From assembly GCA_032768795.1 (NCBI GenBank), contig CP136496.1:1860001-1924000 (forward strand): DNA of 64,000 nucleotides, in the 5' to 3' direction. Source of the stretch: Tremella fuciformis. Taxonomy: Eukaryota > Basidiomycota > Tremellomycetes > Tremellales > Tremellaceae. Both the position numbers and the translations under genes were made by a program. Numbering within the stretch: the stretch's first letter is position 1; each line of letters starts with the position of its first letter. The notes below the pieces were generated by a model. That model ran no database searches. It was not told the origin of the DNA and saw nothing but the letters and a program-made list of their open reading frames with translations. This document shows positions 22,653 to 33,928 of this stretch, one piece after another.

Positions 22653-22713
22653 CCAAAATGGCTGCCACACTCGCCTCCACCTAGTTGCGGACTTCTGGTA
22701 GCAACGAGTACCC
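22653..22713. repeat. Copy of a 60-bp dispersed repeat
   Basis: Matches the reverse complement of 21618-21677 (CCTCCACCTAGTTGCGGACT and flanks) with a few differences. It shows that the neighbouring inverted repeat belongs to a larger multicopy unit. Confidence 0.7.
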
Positions 22714-22884
22714 CTTAGGGAGAGGTAAACGCGCCAGCATCGAGTCGACCATCTCGTAGGCAGAATTCCTTGATCCGAGGACAGCGTCCTCTCAGTTCAT
22801 ATGCAGCAGAACATACTTTGACAAAGATACCTCAATGATACGTCCCTGCATGATCTCGGATATTCGGAACACATTCGCCCCTGC

Positions 22885-23767
22885 TGTCACGGGGCCTGGC
22901 CGGTCGTCGACTGATAGGCCCTCTCACACGTGCTGTCTGTCGATCTGTCTCTGTCCTCCACGAGAAGGTGTGTCCTACAGCCTCTCGTGCGTCGACAACA
23001 CGGCTGCGCCGTTACTTCCTATCCATGGGACTCAATACCACGGTGCTAAGGACGGTCTACGGGTGTCAGAACCACGCCGACTAGGTTATAACGGGACTCG
23101 AGATCAAGCGGTCGATCTGCGAGTATTGTACCTTTTGGTCAGTTGTTACCAAAGACCCGTTACTTTGGTCGTGACAGAATACTCGCAGATCACGGGTCAA
23201 CCGTTCGACTCGCTGCCTCACTCTTTGCTTCTCAGAGCACTTTCTAGTCCGGGACCTTGTGGTCGGGTCCCGAGGCGCCGCATTGGGCATGCGGGCGCTT
23301 TAGAGTTCATCCATCTCCGAGGCAGGAGCAACGCCAGACTTGGAAATTCGCCGACAGGGTCGGAGGGAGTTTCAGGTGCAAGCCTAGTGGCTGTCGGGAC
23401 GTCAGCCTTGTGGGACGGGGCGACTGTCAGAACCACGCCGACTAGGTTATAACGGGACTCGAGATCAAGCGGTCGATCTGCGAGTATTGTACCTTTTGGT
23501 CAGTTGTTACCAAAGACCCGTTACTTTGGTCGTGACAACGGGTGAGGACTTGTATATATATCACCCGTGCCCTCCTCTGCACCGCCTTGGGCTTTCTCCT
23601 TGAAACATCATCGACGAGGCTCGAGCTCTAAAGTCGTCGAGGCTACTCGAGCGTCGTCGAGGCTACTCGAGGATCGACGATAGGCTCACGTGTTTGACAG
23701 GCGTGCTGGGCTGGAACGAGGCTCGTAGGCGTGCTTTGGTGATCATGGAGGCGTGGCCGACGTGACA
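22885..23767 (+). repeat. 404-bp solo LTR (family B), left copy, split by a mini element
   Basis: Starts TGTCACGGGGCC and ends GGCCGACGTGACA, flanked by CCTGC on both sides (22880-22884, 23768-23772). After removing the nested element and one ACGGG it is 404 bp, the same as the right copy. It has a TATATATAT tract near 23553 and GTCGAGG repeats near 23633-23665. A solo LTR arises when the two LTRs of an element recombine. Confidence 0.9.
23064..23537 (+). mobile_element. 474-bp TRIM-like miniature LTR element
   Basis: Two 113-bp direct repeats (23064-23176, 23425-23537), each TGTCAGAACC...GTCGTGACA and seemingly identical, enclose 248 bp with no coding capacity. A 5-bp duplication ACGGG flanks it (23059-23063, 23538-23542). 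The uninterrupted ACGGG site is preserved in the right-hand solo LTR. The PBS (AATACTCGCAGATC, 23178-23191) is the reverse complement of 23114-23127 inside its own LTR, so it too looks self-primed. It must borrow enzymes from another element. Confidence 0.9.
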
Positions 23768-24070
23768 CCTGCCATGATCCGCGCGTATGGGTGCTACGGT
23801 ACAGTACCATCTTCGCAACCCGAAGGCTTTGATACCAAAAGGCGTGAGCCCTATGACTATGGCGGCTATGCACCTACCGCCCTAAGTGACGACATTCTTG
23901 GAGAGGCGAGATGGGCGTGTAAAAGGGGAACCCGAGCTGGAACACCCGGCGTGCGACAAGTGAGGGAGGGGCGGCCCATCGCGAGCGAAAGTCATCGGCC
24001 GCTCATCGCAAGCTGATACAGAGTGCCGTAGAAGCTAGGCTACACGCACATACGGCTTTCCCTTGTCAAT

Positions 24071-24474
24071 TGTCACGTCGGCCACGCCTCCATGATCACC
24101 AAAGCACGCCTACGAGCCTCGTTCCAGCCCAGCACGCCTGTCAAACACGTGAGCCTATCGTCGATCCTTGAGTAGCCTCGACGACGCTCGAGTAGCCTCG
24201 ACGACTCTAGAGCTCGAGCCTCGTCGATGGTGTTTCAAGGAGAAAGCCCAAGGCGGTGCAGAGGAGGGCACGGGTGATATATATACAAGTCCTCACCCGT
24301 AGACCGTCCTTAGCACCGTGGTATTGAGTCCCATGGATAGGAAGTAACGGCGCAGCCGTGTTGTCGACGCACGAGAGGCTGTAGGACACACCTTCTCGTG
24401 GGAGACAGAGACAGATCGACAGACAGCACGTGTGAGAGGGCCTATCAGTCGACGACCGGCCTGGCCCCGTGACA
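24071..24474 (-). repeat. 404-bp solo LTR (family B), right copy
   Basis: Inverted relative to the left copy and nearly identical to it. Ends TGTCAC...GTGACA, flanked by TCAAT (24066-24070, 24475-24479). Separate duplications show that the two copies inserted independently and are not the terminal inverted repeats of one DNA transposon. Confidence 0.9.
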
Positions 24475-24876
24475 TCAATACAGTAAAAGCCCTCGACGTT
24501 AGGGCCTAACCAACAATCATTTTGCACTTTGCGATAGAATGCGTTGACAAAGCCGCGAACTGGTGGCTTCGTCTCTTAGCCTAGGGCGACAGTGAGCCTC
24601 AAAACAGTCCTTCAAGATGACTGTGCATTGGGTACCGCTCTACGACTCCAATGAACTTTTCTCAGTGCACATCAGCCATTTTCGCTCAGAATTCTGCGAA
24701 ACTGTCGCGTTTAAAGTATGCGTGCATTGCAAAGTATGTAGCCAAGTATCACTGAGTACGTACACAAATCCGTAAGTCCAAGGGCATGCTAATTATGCAA
24801 GGTGCAGGCTTAGCGCAGGAAAGAAGGAAGATAAAACGAGGTGTGCTAACAAGACGATGGTCCGTGCGGTGAATAC
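24475..24876. other. Downstream flank of P5
   Basis: No gene or repeat recognised between the right solo LTR and the P5 stop codon. Confidence 0.4.
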
Positions 24877-25892
24877 TCAGCTCTGCAGCGGCGGAAAGGT
24901 ATAGGTTGTAGGGTCCGGCAAGGCGGTATCCCATTGCGAATCCGATGCAGCCATATTTTCGGTCAAGGGCTCCAGTAGGTAATCTAGTCGCTTGGTCGCC
25001 AGGACAAATCGTGCGACAAGAGAAACGTAGTTCTTCCAATTGTCCTCCGCTAGCGATCGCTCCTCTTCAGTTAGGAAATTGTCGATCTTGAATTGGGGTT
25101 GTCGGCTATACGTTCGAGTCGCTTCCAGTATTTCAAACACGCTGACAAATCGGCCGCTAGTTGACAAGTATCCGTGTCGCCCAATCGAGGTTAAACGTTC
25201 CAAATATATGCCCGGTCGATCCCTCACGCAGGTTCCCAAGTGGAGGGGACGGGGGATTCTCGGCGGGTCGGCATCTCTGATGTCGAGAGCCCGCTGTACA
25301 GAAGCGCGGAGTTGATGAGGTATGGTTCCCGGGGGTATGTCAGCCTCACTGGAAAAACCCGCACCAGAAACTTGGCTTGCGCGTTCTCGAAACATTCTTA
25401 ACGTCATATTGCGAAATTGATTATCGAAAGTAGTCATGATCCCGACATATATCTGGGATATCATGAGTTCCTTGGACACTCGCGATTCCAATGTAACGCT
25501 GGTTTGCGGATGACCTAAAGGCCACCTTGTTCTGATAACTGGTCTGCCAGTGGGGATTTCGCCGTCCGTCACTTGTATCGGCTGCCCAGCTTCCCAAGAA
25601 ATCTTGAATGAGACTTGAGGCGTCCCGCGAGCAGAAAGCACCATATCCCATACGCTATCGCATATCTCTTCGATAGCTGCGGAAAGGCTCATATCGTGCG
25701 CGGGATTTAAGCAATATCGATTGCTGACTGTATCGCCGAGCTGCACTAGGAGAGTGATGTCGAGGCGATATGACAGCACCACTCCTCGGGCGGCATAAGA
25801 GGAATGTTCTGGAGCTGCACAGCCCGAGCGCTTGTGTTTGGCTGATCACCCTCCTTTGAAAGAGCATCGACTAATTCGAAGACGTCCAACAT
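24877..25892 (-). CDS. Orphan family member P5 (about 319 aa, unknown function)
   Basis: The main frame has no ATG until 25692, but an upstream exon starting at the ATG at 25892 (MLDVFELVDALSKEG) joins it in frame if 25724-25779 is a 56-nt intron (gtgctg...gtcag), giving 319 aa. The first intron boundary is not strongly canonical, so the start is uncertain. The body has VSFKISWEAG (the T-x-T-W position), LHLGTCVRDRPGIYLERL (about residues 215-232) and VSLVARFVLATKRLDYLLEP. It is closest to P4. It lies on the far side of the transposon cluster from P1-P4, same strand. Function unknown. Confidence 0.6.
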
Positions 25893-26733
25893 CGTGTACG
25901 AAGACCACGATGGGTCAAGTCGGGGATGGCAAGCGGCAAGAGGCAAGAGGCAAGGAGCAAGAGGAGAGGGCGGGAAGGCGTGTGATTGTTACCTGACAGT
26001 ATGCGATCTCGCGCTCCGCCTCCGACCACGCACGCTTGCCTCGCGAGAATGCAAGCTTCCCAGTCACGAATTCGGACACGCAAGGGGAAGGTCCTGCCAG
26101 ATCACCGGGGCTCATAAGACGGTCGGACCTCCGGCGCTGCGCAGCGACCAGTATCCGTTCCATTCCTGTGAGGGCAGAGGTGAATGCGAGAGACACTCGT
26201 TCCCACTACAGCATTCAAGAACGCACTCTCTGCTTGTGCAAGCGGGTAGTAGAAGTGCTCCGTCAGTAGCGGAGTAAGGCCTGACAAGCTCGAGCATTCT
26301 TGTAGTTGCACTCAATGGCCACATAGTGAAACGGCGACACACATCAGCATTCTGCTTTACGGGTCAGTCATTGGTTGATGTCGCCATGCATTCACACGGC
26401 GCATCGTCGGGTACGGAAGACACATATCCAAAGGTCAATCTTTGGACTGTGCAGTCGTACCGTAGCGTCTCACGCGAACTAGACCGATAACTCTGCGTCG
26501 TCTACGCACGCGCGAGGCGCCGAGCCACACTGAGATCGCAGCTTCACGAGATCACCGTACTTACGTCACGCGGAAGCTGGCCAATGCCGTAATGGTGTTT
26601 GAAACGCACATGTCAGCATTCGGCGTTTGACGATGAGGTCATTGTCTGGGAGGGCGACTGGCTCTGCGATCAGAATGTTCAAGTCGACCACTCGATCCGC
26701 CCACGTCGTTTCGACTAGCATTTATCACTGACC
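25893..26733. other. Intergenic, divergent promoters of P5 and the alcohol dehydrogenase
   Basis: Several overlapping ORFs on both strands, none with protein-like composition. A purine-rich tract lies at 25929-25975. Nothing else identified. Confidence 0.4.
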
Positions 26734-28039
26734 ATGAGTTCCGCACCCACCCACGCCAAAGGCTACGGCGTCTCTGGTACGCCTCTGTCGACCACGCAGA
26801 CCAGGCTGACGGGGCAGACTCCAAAAACTACACCGAGTTCACCCTCAAAGAGTTCCCGCTCAAGACCGCCGAGCCGCAAGACGTGACGCTGGAGATCGAG
26901 TGCTGTGGCGTATGCGGCTCGGACGTCCACACGGTGACGGGTGGATGGGGCGGCATGTCCGTACCGTGGTGTGTTCCCGGGCACGAGATCATCGGCAAGG
27001 TTGTCCATGTCGGGAATGAGGTCAAGGAGTTCAAGGTCGGCCAGCGGGTGGGAGTTGGCGCCCAAGTGGCTAGTTGTCTCAAGTGTGACCGGTGCAAGAG
27101 TGACAACGAGAACTACTGCCCCGAGATGCTGAAGTGGGTGGGAAGGTTATGATTAGAAGCCGCATTGCTGACTAGCAGCACGTACGATGCCAAGTATAGT
27201 ACGTCTGAGTGTGGTTGTTAGGCGCCGACCCCGCTGACAAGGCAGAGGACGGCGTCGAGGCGCAAGGCGGGTACTCGTCGATGATTCGCGCCAACCAGCG
27301 CTTTGTCTTTGCCATCCCCGACGCGCTCAAATCGGAGCACGCGGCGCCAATGCTCTGCGCAGGTTTGACTGTGTACTCGCCTCTCGTCAGACACGGCTGC
27401 GCACCCGGCAAGAAGGTTGGCATCATTGGGATTGGGGGCTTGGGCCGTGAGTCAATCTCATTTCCCCTTCGCCCAGTCCAATCGAGACGATGCTGACAAG
27501 ACCAGATTTTGCAATCCAATTCGCTCATCATCTTGGGGCGCACGTTGTGGTCTTTTCCCACTCGCCCGACAAGAAGCAAGACTCGCTCGATCTAGGCGCC
27601 GACGAGTTTGTCGACACTTCCAAGGACAACTTCTCCGAACCCTACCAGGGCAAACTTGACTACATCTTGTCGTGCGCCGACGCTGCCAAAATCCCCTTGT
27701 CCGACTACCTGGCCTGTCTGAAGATCGGGTCGACTTGCACCAGTGTTGGTCTGCCGGACGAGGAGTGGACGCTCAAGCCCTTTGACATGATGAGCAACAT
27801 GTGTTCCGTCGGTAGCAGCCATATTGGCTCAAAGGTCGAAGCGTCAGTGGCTGCTGCCTCCGCTGGTCGTTGTTTGCAGGCTGATCGTCAGAAACGCCAT
27901 GCTCAAGCTTGCCGCTGAGAAGGGGGTCAAGCCCATCCTCGAGCCCATCCTGCCGATGAAGGAAGCTGGCAAGGCTATCGAGGGGACGAAGACCAACAAG
28001 GTCAGATACCGCTATGTGCTGAAAAACGACATCGAATGA
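26734..28039 (+). CDS. Zinc-dependent alcohol dehydrogenase, ADH6/cinnamyl-alcohol type
   Basis: 354 aa after removing introns 26777-26817, 27134-27178, 27199-27245, 27447-27505 and 27843-27891. Catalytic zinc residues are in CCGVCGSDVHTVTGGWG and PGHEIIGKV; the structural-zinc loop is CLKCDRCKSDNENYC (C-x2-C-x2-C-x7-C); the dinucleotide fold is GIGGLGHFAIQFA. A tiny 20-nt exon (27179-27198) supplies NTYDAKY, which the family has at this point (TYxxxYxDGxxxxGGY). The family reduces aldehydes to alcohols with NADPH, usually in the cytosol. Substrate cannot be told. Confidence 0.88.
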
Positions 28040-28438
28040 GAGAGTTCAGTCGCAGCCGTGAGGGTCAGTAAATTCAGTACAGTCCAGTCAAGTCGCCGCA
28101 TGCAGCAGTCTCCTTTCTCCTCACGATAGGACCGTCCAGATCACATGCTCTGCACATAGATGCATGCGCTGCGTCATGATGGAATGGAGAGCAGAGGTCC
28201 GCGGTTGGTCCATCCGTTGGTTACTATGACGTGCCTGATTTCTTTCCTTTGCCGCTTCTCACGCGGACAATCAACACAATCCTCCAAAGCTCTGATAGAC
28301 CGTTCAATCAACCATCTTCTCGCTGTCATTCACCTCTTCCCATCGCATCTCAGCATACAAAACAGCCCACGCATCTCCACGAAGAGCACCTCTCGCCGAT
28401 GCTCGCCGTCGCACTCACCGTTTACACCTGAGCATCCC
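28040..28438. other. Intergenic / kinesin 5' leader
   Basis: Pyrimidine-rich toward the kinesin start. A 10-codon upstream ORF (28399-28431) ends 7 nt before the kinesin ATG. Confidence 0.5.
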
Positions 28439-31400
28439 ATGGCGTCCACCTTGTCGCCGAGCAAACACCGGACCCTCTCGAGGCAGCCTTCTTCTCCCTC
28501 GTTGGCAGTGGGACTGCCCCCACCACTCCCAGAGTCCACCATCATGTCCCCCTCCTCCCCCACCAAGTCGCTCAAGCGACCTCGCAGACATCGCCAGCAT
28601 CGGGGCGACGTCGAATCATCCGCCACCTCCGAAGCCAGCGGGTCTGAGGATGAGAGAAACGTCCTCGTCACGCCTATTCGTGCTGCGGTTTCCGTGGACA
28701 CGACGCCCAAGAGAAAGGTGCTCGGACCGGTAGAGTCTACTGGCAGTGCTTCTCGAGCCAAGAAGCGGGGCACGCTGGCCGAGAGACTGCAGGCCGCCGC
28801 CCAGTTGAAGAAGTCTCGGAGTATCGGCGAAAGTCTCGTGACCACGGGAGTAGAGGAGCAGACGCTTGTGCCCTCTACATCGAGCCGGCGACTGCAAGCG
28901 AGGCAGAGTAATGCACCTGGTGGGAGTGACAAGGTCGTCGTCTGTGTCAGGTGAGTCGCATGGTTGCCGAGCCAATCGTCAGCTGAAGAGCAGGATCAAA
29001 CCCACCTCTTCACCATTTGCCGACACGGCTTACGAGGTCTCGCAGACGTCCTTGACCCTTTCAGATGCTCATCCCAATGTTGTCAAGCGAGGTGGCAAGG
29101 CTGGAAGAGAGGACGAGTACACCTACACCTTCGGTGAGTCGACCCAGGCATGTGGCCCGCAAGCTGAGCGTCAGATGCTTTGCTGCAAGCGCCCTCACGT
29201 ACTCCGCAACTCTACGAAGACAAAGTGGCTGCCCTGGTGGACAAGGCGATGAAGGGATTCAACAGTACAATCTTTGCGTGGGTTTCGTTTCATCGATCAT
29301 CAGAACCCAACTGAAGTCTCAGATACGGTCAAACCGGATCGGGAAAATCCTTCACCATGACGGGAACGCAGGAAGAGCTAGGTATCATACCTTGCGCAGT
29401 CGACGGAGTGTTCGATGCGATCAATGCAGTACGCCAGGACACTCTTGCAGGACACATGTCAGCTGACACATCAGGAGCAAGATCGCGCTTTCCTGCTCAG
29501 AGTATCGTACATCGAGATCTACAACGAGAGCCTGCGCGACTTGCTCAATTTCAAGCGAGGGCCACTGTCCGATGACGAGAAACCTGTCATCCATACGGGC
29601 AAAGTGTGTACCATTCAAAAAGAAGGCCAGGCTGACATGGTAGGGCAAAGTCTACGTCGCCCCGCTGGTCGAGCAAATCGTGTCTACGCCACAAGATGTG
29701 GTCGATTTGCTCGAGAAGGGAAATGCGGGCAGAAAGATCGGCGCGACCGACTGGGTGAGCTGTTTCATGTCGGAGATTCGAGCCACACTCACGCCGTAGA
29801 ATGAGCGCTCCTCGCGTTCTCACTGCGTCTTTACGATTGTCATCGAGTCTAGACCCCGAGATGGGGACGCAGACGGTGATATCAGACTGTCCCGTCTGAG
29901 CTTGATCGTATGCAGTTTGCCTTCGGTGCTTTGCCCGCTGACAGCGTAGGACTTGGCGGGATCTGAGAAAGCCGTTTCCGATCTGGAACGTCGCGGCGAG
30001 GGCAAGCACATCAATCGAAGGTCAGGATTTTAGCGACTGAATGTGCAAGCCTGATTCTTTAGCCTGCTCGCTCTCAAAACGGTTATCAACAAGCTCACAG
30101 ACAAGAAATCGTACATCGTACAATATATGAGTAGCAGAGCTTACCTATCAGCGGCCACGTCCCATATCGTGACTCCAAGCTCACTCACTTGCTCGAGAAC
30201 GCACTTGGCGGCGACTCCAACATCTGCGTCATCTGCACGTGAGATTGTAATGCCTTTTATGAGCATATATGCTTACTTCACAGCCTGTCCGCTGAGGAGG
30301 AACATGCCTCGGAGACTCTTGAAACCCTCAAATTCGCTGGCACTTGCTCCCAGGTCGAGACCAGTGCCAAGAAGAATGTCCTACAATCCTCCGATCGAGC
30401 GTTGATCAAGGCGAAAGACAAGGAGATCGAGTTCCTCAAGCGGCGCTTGCTAGACATCGGCGAGCAACGTGGGGACTCGGCCGCTGGCAACGCCGACCAC
30501 ATCACAGACGTGAGCGCATATGGCGCGGTAGCAAAGCAATCGCTTACAACAGCTTGCCGATGATGTCGCCACGATGGAGAAGAGAAAAGCCCGTCTCAAT
30601 GCACAGCTTGCCAAGCTCAACGCGGAGATCCTCATTTCAGAAGTCCCTCGTGCAGGCGTACCTCAAACCCCGAGCAGCAAGATCAAGCGAAGAAGAATCA
30701 GTGACTGGACCCCTGGTCCTGGTGGTCTAGGGCTGGGTCTGGGCTCACCCCGAAGAGCGGTTCTGGACCAGCGCCGGGTCGTCAGCAACATGGTCCGTGT
30801 GCCCGAAGAGCCTACCAACAGTCTTTTTGGCATTGTGAACGACACCCAAGCCGAGAGTCGCGTAAATCATCCATTTATAACAAAATTTGCGCGCTGACGT
30901 GGGAGTTTGAACAAGACCGAGCTGTTGCGGCACTGCGTCGCAGTCTGGCGGCCAAAGAGGCCGAGCTGACTGCCGCTCTTGAGCGCGTCCGTCAGGCGAG
31001 TATCGCAAACGAAGGCAAATCTTCGGAACTCGCGATCGTCCAACAAGAAGCGGAAGCCATCCAAGCCGAGCAGCACGCCAAACTCCGGGATATGCATGTT
31101 CAGCTTGAGGCGACCCGTTCCGAGCTCGTCTCGACAATCGGCGACAAGACGAAGAGGATAGACGAACTCGAAAACGCTATTCTGGAGCTTCGCAAGTCTC
31201 GCGAGGATCTTGCCATTGAGGACCAGCAACGTCTTGACGATGCATTGGCGGAGATCGCTCGGCTGCAGTCTCAAGCCAGCTCCACGAGTGCCGAACAGGC
31301 AAAGGCGGACTTTGAAGCTGCTATGGCTGAGCTTGCTCGGGTCAAGGCGAGGCATGCGGAGGAGCACGCAAAGTGGATGGTCGATTACGAGGTCGTGGCG

Positions 31401-33928
31401 AAGCCGAAGATCGAGTTAGAGACACGCTTCTACACCCTGCAGAAGGAGATGGCCGATCTGCGAGAACAGTCTAAAGCAGGTATCCCTCCCGACGAGCTGC
31501 GGACCATTCAAAATGAAATGGCGGAGCTGGCAAAGGAACGAGACGAAGCGAGAGCACAGCTCGAACAATTCCAAAAAGCGTCGATCGCGGCCGAGAGCGA
31601 TCTGGTAGCGGACCTCAAGGCGGAAATCGTCAAACTGCGGCAGGTCAAGGAGGAAGAAGCGGCAAAATGGGATCAGGAGCGAGAGGCGATACAGCGAGCT
31701 CAGCAAGAGGCGAATCAGTCACTCGAAGAAGAACGTAACAAATCGTTCGGCCTCACCAACGAGCTAGAAACCACCAGAGGAGCACTTGAGGAAGCTCGGT
31801 CAACAGCCGAGGACCGTCGTCGGGAAGCCGTCGAGGCGGCTACCGCCAAGTCCGATCTTGAACAGTCCCTCATGGCGATTGAGCAACAGGTTAAGCATCT
31901 CACCGCTGATCTGGACGGCGAGCGGCGTAATCTGCATGACTCTACGACACACTTGGTCGTCGAACGCGAGAAATGCGCTGTGCTGCGCCAAGAGCTGGAC
32001 TCTGCTCGCAGTACCATCACTGCACGAGAAGAGGCCCTCGTCAAGTTGCAAAGTGAACGCTCGGCTGCCGATGAGTCTATCGCAGCTGCCCAGGACCAGG
32101 TCGAGCGATTGTCATCAGAGCTTGAGGGGGAACGCAAGGTGTCCGCCGACGCTCGGAAGGCCAGAGAAACCCTGCAAGCTCAAGCGGCCTTGGCGGCTGA
32201 TGAGATCACTCGTCTGACCGACGCCCTGGGCAAGAAGCAGAAAGAGGCGGACGAGGCTATCGCCGCGCATTCGTCGGAGGTCAAGCGGTTGATCAGCCAG
32301 CTTGGTCAAGTCGACGAAGGCTCTAAAGGCGAGATCACCCGCTTACACGATGAGCTCAGCGTGGCCAAACAAAGCCTGCTCGACTTCGAACAACGCCTCG
32401 AGACTAGCGCCGCAGAGGTAGATAAGCTACGAAAGGTGGAAGGGGCCTTGCGACAAGAAATCACGGAGAAGCACGCTTCGATCACCACGACTGCGTTGGA
32501 ACTGAAAGAGGCTCGCGCATCGCGCGAGGGGCTTGAGCAGTCAGGCAAGCAGGAGTTGGCAAAGGCACAGGCGGAGATCAAGAAGCTCCGCGAGATTATC
32601 GATGGCCTTGAGCGATCGCTCGGCGAAGCCGCTGCGGCTGTTACGGACCTCGAGGGAAATGTTTGTGCGCGGGATGACCTGATCGCGAGTCTCCGGAAGG
32701 ACATTGAGAGTCTGAACTCTCAAGCTCAAGATGCTGTTCACGCGTCATCAGAGATGGGAGTCATTCGGACACGTCTGGCCGATACCGAGCGCGATTTGCA
32801 GAATGAGAAAGCGAATTCTCAGCGAGCCTCGACTGCCTTGGCAAAAGCCGAGTCCGTCTCAAAGGCCAAGGCCGATGAGCTCGATCGAATGACCGCCGAG
32901 GCCGCTGCAAAGACCAAGTCTGTCACAGAGTTGCGCGGACAGATCGAGGGACTACAGGCGCGCTTGAAAGATGCGGACGAGGCCACACGAGAAGCGAAGA
33001 CGACCGAAGAGTCTGTGAAGAAGCTCGACGACTCTCTCCGAGCTGCCGACACGGAGATCAAGGAGTTGCGCAGGCAGCATGACGAGGCTCGACGATCATT
33101 CCTGACTGCCCAAGCCGGACACGTTGAGGCGAAGGAAAAGGCCATAAGCCTCGGCAAGGAGCTGCTCGAAGCCAAGACGGCATTGAGCGGTCTGAAAACT
33201 ATTCGAGATCAGGCGGAAGCCTCGACTCGAGCAGCTGCTGCCGCTTCAATCGCCGTGTCGCAAGCACAAGAGGAGATCAAGCGACTGGAGGACGTTATCG
33301 AGGCCCAACAAGGCGTAATCGATGATCAGCGGGAGAAGATTCTGTACTGGTCCAATGTGGGTATTCAGTCCTGCACGCTTCTAGCCGACTGATTGACAGG
33401 AGCTGGAAAAGCAGCGCGAAGTCGTCCGCCTCCTCACTCAGACCCCGGATGCGCCGGGGCCATCGGCCGGCGGCAATGCCCTGACCCCGAAGAAGATGGT
33501 CGATTCGCCTCGTCGAGCATCGCATGGCAAATCGGCATCGCTGTCAGCGATTCGAGGTGCAGAATCGCCTCTGTCGAGCGGAATGGTCTCCGCAAAGACC
33601 CGCGTGCACATCCCGAGCTCTTTCACGGCGCGAAACCTAGCTCTTCCGACTAGCCCTCCACCTCTCCCTGCGCACGGCAAGCAGACATCGAACGCCGCGT
33701 CGAGGAAGGGTAGGCGTCTGACAATTGAGGCGGATATGGACCGCTTGTCTGGTGAGTTGCGAGTGTTTTGTAGAGCGCCGGCTGATGGCAGAATCAAACA
33801 AGGTCCATCGGCAGCGAGAGCTGTTCGATATCCCTTCGGCATCGCCCTCGCCTGAAAAGCGAGCCCTGCCTGTCACATCTGTATCACAGACCGGCTCGCT
33901 GTACATGGCTCGGCAGCGGCGTCCTTGA
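28439..33928 (+). CDS. Kinesin motor protein with long coiled coil (CENP-E/kinesin-7-like), 1629 aa
   Basis: Fourteen introns of 40-46 nt: 28951-28993, 29134-29174, 29278-29322, 29429-29474, 29604-29643, 29755-29799, 29908-29949, 30021-30062, 30111-30151, 30239-30283, 30510-30552, 30862-30905, 33357-33399, 33752-33791. A Ser/Pro-rich extension (about 165 residues) precedes the motor: P-loop GQTGSGKSFTM near 254, switch I NERSSRSH near 368, switch II DLAGSE near 404, HINRSLLAL, then the neck region. About 900 residues of heptad-rich, Glu/Ala/Lys-rich coiled coil follow (30906-33356), then a Ser/Pro basic tail (SPSPEKRALP). It would be an ATP-driven microtubule motor that dimerises. The subfamily is inferred from the N-terminal motor and long stalk; kinesin-4 or KIP2-like types remain possible. 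A 10-codon uORF ends 7 nt before the start and could dampen translation. Confidence 0.88.

Larger units (their letters stand above)
20460..22879. other. Gene-poor repeat-rich stretch
   Basis: No credible gene. The longest frame (21311-21949, minus, 212 aa) crosses one arm of an inverted repeat and has no protein-like pattern. It holds an inverted repeat (21123-21205/21541-21620), a 60-bp dispersed repeat (21618-21677 and 22653-22713) and a TATATATATA tract near 22361. Looks like fragments of old elements. Confidence 0.55.

Noticed and set aside
22885..24474. DNA transposon with 404-bp terminal inverted repeats
   Set aside because: Each arm has TG...CA ends and its own 5-bp duplication, so they are two solo LTRs.
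27199..27221. An apparent 23-nt intron in the alcohol dehydrogenase
   Set aside because: The acceptor at 27245 gives a 47-nt intron with a GCTGAC branch point and the family's usual spacing before GGY.
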